Source of the DNA: RGIG8767 sp964531805
Lineage (GTDB): Bacteria > Bacillota > Clostridia > Lachnospirales > Lachnospiraceae
Direction of reading: 5' to 3'
Length of the DNA: 7,112 nucleotides
Assembly (NCBI GenBank): GCA_964531805.1
Contig: CAZHGE010000113.1
Coordinates: 1-7,112 of the forward strand
In this document: positions 5,511 to 7,112 of the stretch, piece by piece
Numbering within the stretch: position 1 is the stretch's first letter
How the letters are laid out: the number at the start of each line of letters is the position of its first letter
Notes under the pieces: generated by a model
The model's input: only the letters and a program-made list of their open reading frames with translations
Told to the model about the DNA's origin: nothing
Database searches by the model: none
Program-made: the position numbers and the translations under genes

Positions 5511-5539
5511 TATGTTAAGAGATTTTGGAGGAAATGATT

Positions 5540-6763
5540 ATGTACGATAAGACAAAATTTATTTATGTGGGGCTTGACCTGCATAAGGAACAGCACACGG
5601 CAGTCATTATGGACTGCTTTAATGAAAAACTTGGAGCGATTACATTTGAGAATAAGCCCTCTGAGTTTACAAAGTTAATTACGAAATGTAAAAAGTATGG
5701 TACTGATGGTAAGCAGATAGTTTTTGCTTTGGAGAATTCCTACGGCTATGGAAGAGCATTGGCTGCATGGCTGATTGAGAGGGGGTATCTTGTAAAAGAC
5801 GTTAACCCTGCTTTATCCTATGCCTACCGAAAAAGTGTACCACAGTACAAAAAGAATGACAGTTACGATGCACAGTGCGTTGCAAGAGTAGCCATTAATG
5901 AATTAAATACCTTACCCGATGCCATGCCGGAAGATATGTATTGGACTTTGAGTCAGTTGGTAAATCGCAGAGCGAATTTAAAGACACACCATATCAGACT
6001 CAAGAACCAACTGCATGAGCAGGTCTGTGTAGCCTATCCAAGCTACAAGCAATTCTTTCAGGATATTGGCAGACCGACAGCACTTTACTTTTGGGAGTAT
6101 TATCCTTCGCCAAGACTGTTACGGGGTAAGACAGTGGAAGAACTGGCAGAAGAATTAATTCCAGTCAGCCACAATCAGTTTTCTACACGAAAGTGTCAGA
6201 TTATACTGGATGCAGTGCAGGCAGATGGAGATACCACAAGGGATTATCAGACAGAGAGGGATGAAATCACAAGAGGACTGGTTAAGGATGTGAGACACTA
6301 TGTTGCTCAGCTTGAGGAAGTAGACAAAGCCATTGCTGATTTTCTTCCAAGATTTGAATGTACCCTAAACACCATTCCCGGTGTCAGTGATACCACGGTA
6401 GCAAAGTTGCTTTCAGAGATTGGAGATATCCGAAGATTTCCCAATGCTGACAAACTGGCAAACTTTGCAGGAATTGCACCTGTGAATTTTTCATCCGCAG
6501 GAAAAGGTGACGATAAACCTTCCAAACAGGGGAATAGAAGACTGCAGGGAACAATTTACTTTCTTGCCATTCAGATGATTCAGTTATCATCCAAAGGCTT
6601 ACCAAGAAATCCTGCTTTCTATGCCTACTATCAGAGGCAGTTAGCAAGGGGTAAGACTAAGCCACAGGCGTTGATATTGATTTCCCGAAGGTTAATCAGC
6701 ATCATTTACGGAATGCTAAAAAACAAGACCGAGTATGTCATGCCAAAGGTGCAGGAGAACTAG
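5540..6763 (+). CDS. IS110-family DEDD transposase (RNA-guided recombinase type)
   Basis: The protein (407 aa) catalyses excision and insertion of its element, in this family guided by a bridge RNA. The N-terminal RuvC-like DEDD domain is clear: D13 in GLDLHK, E65 in FALENSYGYG, and D107 and D110 in KKNDSYDAQCVA. A charged helical middle (about 140-270) follows. IPGV (279-282) opens the C-terminal Transposase_20 domain, which continues with FAGIAPVNFSSAGKGD (309-324) and SKQGNRRL (328-335). The serine implicated as the second catalytic residue is likely S318 or S319. The ATG at 5540 is chosen because GGAGG (5527-5531) lies eight bases upstream, better placed than the ATG at 5534. At 407 aa it is longer than IS621 (about 326 aa) but within the family range. 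All catalytic residues and the frame are intact, so it may be active. Confidence 0.93.
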   Translation: MYDKTKFIYVGLDLHKEQHTAVIMDCFNEKLGAITFENKPSEFTKLITKCKKYGTDGKQIVFALENSYGYGRALAAWLIERGYLVKDVNPALSYAYRKSVPQYKKNDSYDAQCVARVAINELNTLPDAMPEDMYWTLSQLVNRRANLKTHHIRLKNQLHEQVCVAYPSYKQFFQDIGRPTALYFWEYYPSPRLLRGKTVEELAEELIPVSHNQFSTRKCQIILDAVQADGDTTRDYQTERDEITRGLVKDVRHYVAQLEEVDKAIADFLPRFECTLNTIPGVSDTTVAKLLSEIGDIRRFPNADKLANFAGIAPVNFSSAGKGDDKPSKQGNRRLQGTIYFLAIQMIQLSSKGLPRNPAFYAYYQRQLARGKTKPQALILISRRLISIIYGMLKNKTEYVMPKVQEN

Positions 6764-6812
6764 GATTAAAGCAATTTTTGTAGTAAAGACAGAGAAAACA
6801 TGGTAAAATTTT

Positions 6813-6833
6813 AAGCAGTGAAAACCATTGCTT
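6813..6833. other. Small hairpin downstream of the transposase gene
   Basis: AAGCAGTG (6813-6820) pairs with CATTGCTT (6826-6833), with one G-T wobble around a 5-base loop. No T-run follows directly, so it is a weak terminator at best. It may lie in the short right end of the IS110 element. Confidence 0.35.
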
Positions 6834-6900
6834 TGGAGAGTGTTGATTTTTTTCAAAGGGAAAGGTACTGCTTGGAAAAATATAAGTAGTTAGATTCTGT

Positions 6901-7112
6901 GTAAAGGGTGGTATATATTCCGTTGGAGATGCTACATTTATGGATTCTGATGATAGTTTTTTAAGGTATATTCAGAATCGAGCAGATATTGATGCTAATG
7001 GATATTATGATATTATTGCACATGGTACTCCCAATGGAATACAAATCACTCATAATGGTCAACATATGATTGTTGATCATAGAACTGCGGCAAGGTTAAT
7101 TCAAAATGCAGA
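6901..7112 (+). CDS. Displaced second toxin C-terminal cassette (no start codon, cut by window edge)
   Basis: A frame open to the window end reads VKGGIYSVGDATFMDSDDS and so on for 70 codons. Its first four residues, and 14 bases of DNA (6900-6913), are identical to the hinge of the left toxin (67-80), after which the two sequences diverge completely. The frame meets a stop at 6883-6885, and no start codon with a good ribosome binding site precedes the hinge. A Met at codon 14 (6940) has only a GGAG 11 bases away. It therefore looks like an alternative toxin tip cut from its secretion body. The domain contains GYYDIIAHGTPNGIQI (34-49). An AHG(S/T)P motif is seen in cysteine-protease-like and related toxin domains, whose Cys would lie beyond the window, so the activity is a guess. 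An immunity gene should follow outside the window. Confidence 0.65.

Larger units (their letters stand above)
5250..6880 (+). mobile_element. IS110-family insertion sequence (ends approximate)
   Basis: The element is recognised from its DEDD transposase and the long structured non-coding stretch upstream of it, the arrangement of IS110-group elements, which lack terminal inverted repeats and usually make no target duplication. The ends cannot be fixed from sequence alone. The left end should lie between the terminator at 5070 and the RNA-like hairpins near 5380. The right end should lie between the stop at 6763 and the toxin junction at 6900. Between those points (6764-6899) there is one small hairpin (6813-6820 with 6826-6833) and no gene. 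Insertion next to a toxin cassette may have displaced or preserved that cassette. Confidence 0.6.

Noticed and set aside
5219..5596. 125-aa minus-strand frame opposite the IS110 leader
   Set aside because: It runs antisense through the hairpin region and into the transposase start, with no ribosome binding site or recognisable domain.

Overview
The window looks like accessory DNA from a low-GC Gram-positive bacterium, most likely a gut Clostridia/Lachnospiraceae-type Firmicute. The basis is A/T-rich composition, strong AGGAGG-type ribosome binding sites, a TTG start, compact hairpin-plus-T-run terminators and the protein families present. No rRNA, tRNA, CRISPR array or housekeeping gene was seen.

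Layout. (1) 1-830: the 3' end of a polymorphic-toxin gene, running off the left edge, followed 16 bases later by a 66-aa candidate immunity gene. (2) 831-1448: a C/G-rich inverted repeat, a strong hairpin terminator and a small minus-strand gene (94 aa, unknown function) that ends at that terminator. (3) 1448-2660: an orphan plus-strand terminator, then a DNA adenine methyltransferase of the D12 class that starts at TTG and carries an N-terminal ribbon-helix-helix-like segment. (4) 2661-3604: about 940 bases with no convincing gene, holding hairpins and two sets of three short direct repeats. (5) 3605-5069: a 153-aa protein resembling a serine-recombinase catalytic domain without the catalytic serine, a 347-base gap, then a 191-aa tyrosine recombinase with a full catalytic set and its own terminator. 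(6) 5070-6880: an IS110-family element whose 407-aa DEDD transposase is preceded by a structured non-coding stretch, a good candidate bridge (seek) RNA. (7) 6901-7112: the start of a second toxin C-terminal cassette without a start codon, beginning with the same 14 bases (coding VKGG) that introduce the toxin domain at the left edge.

How it fits together. The shared VKGG junction at both ends suggests a polymorphic-toxin locus: an expressed toxin tip with its immunity gene on the left and a silent, displaced tip on the right that could replace it by recombination at the junction. The DNA between them is a pile-up of recombinases, a solitary methyltransferase and an IS110 element. Whether any of these enzymes acts on the cassettes, or whether they simply accumulated there, cannot be decided from this window.
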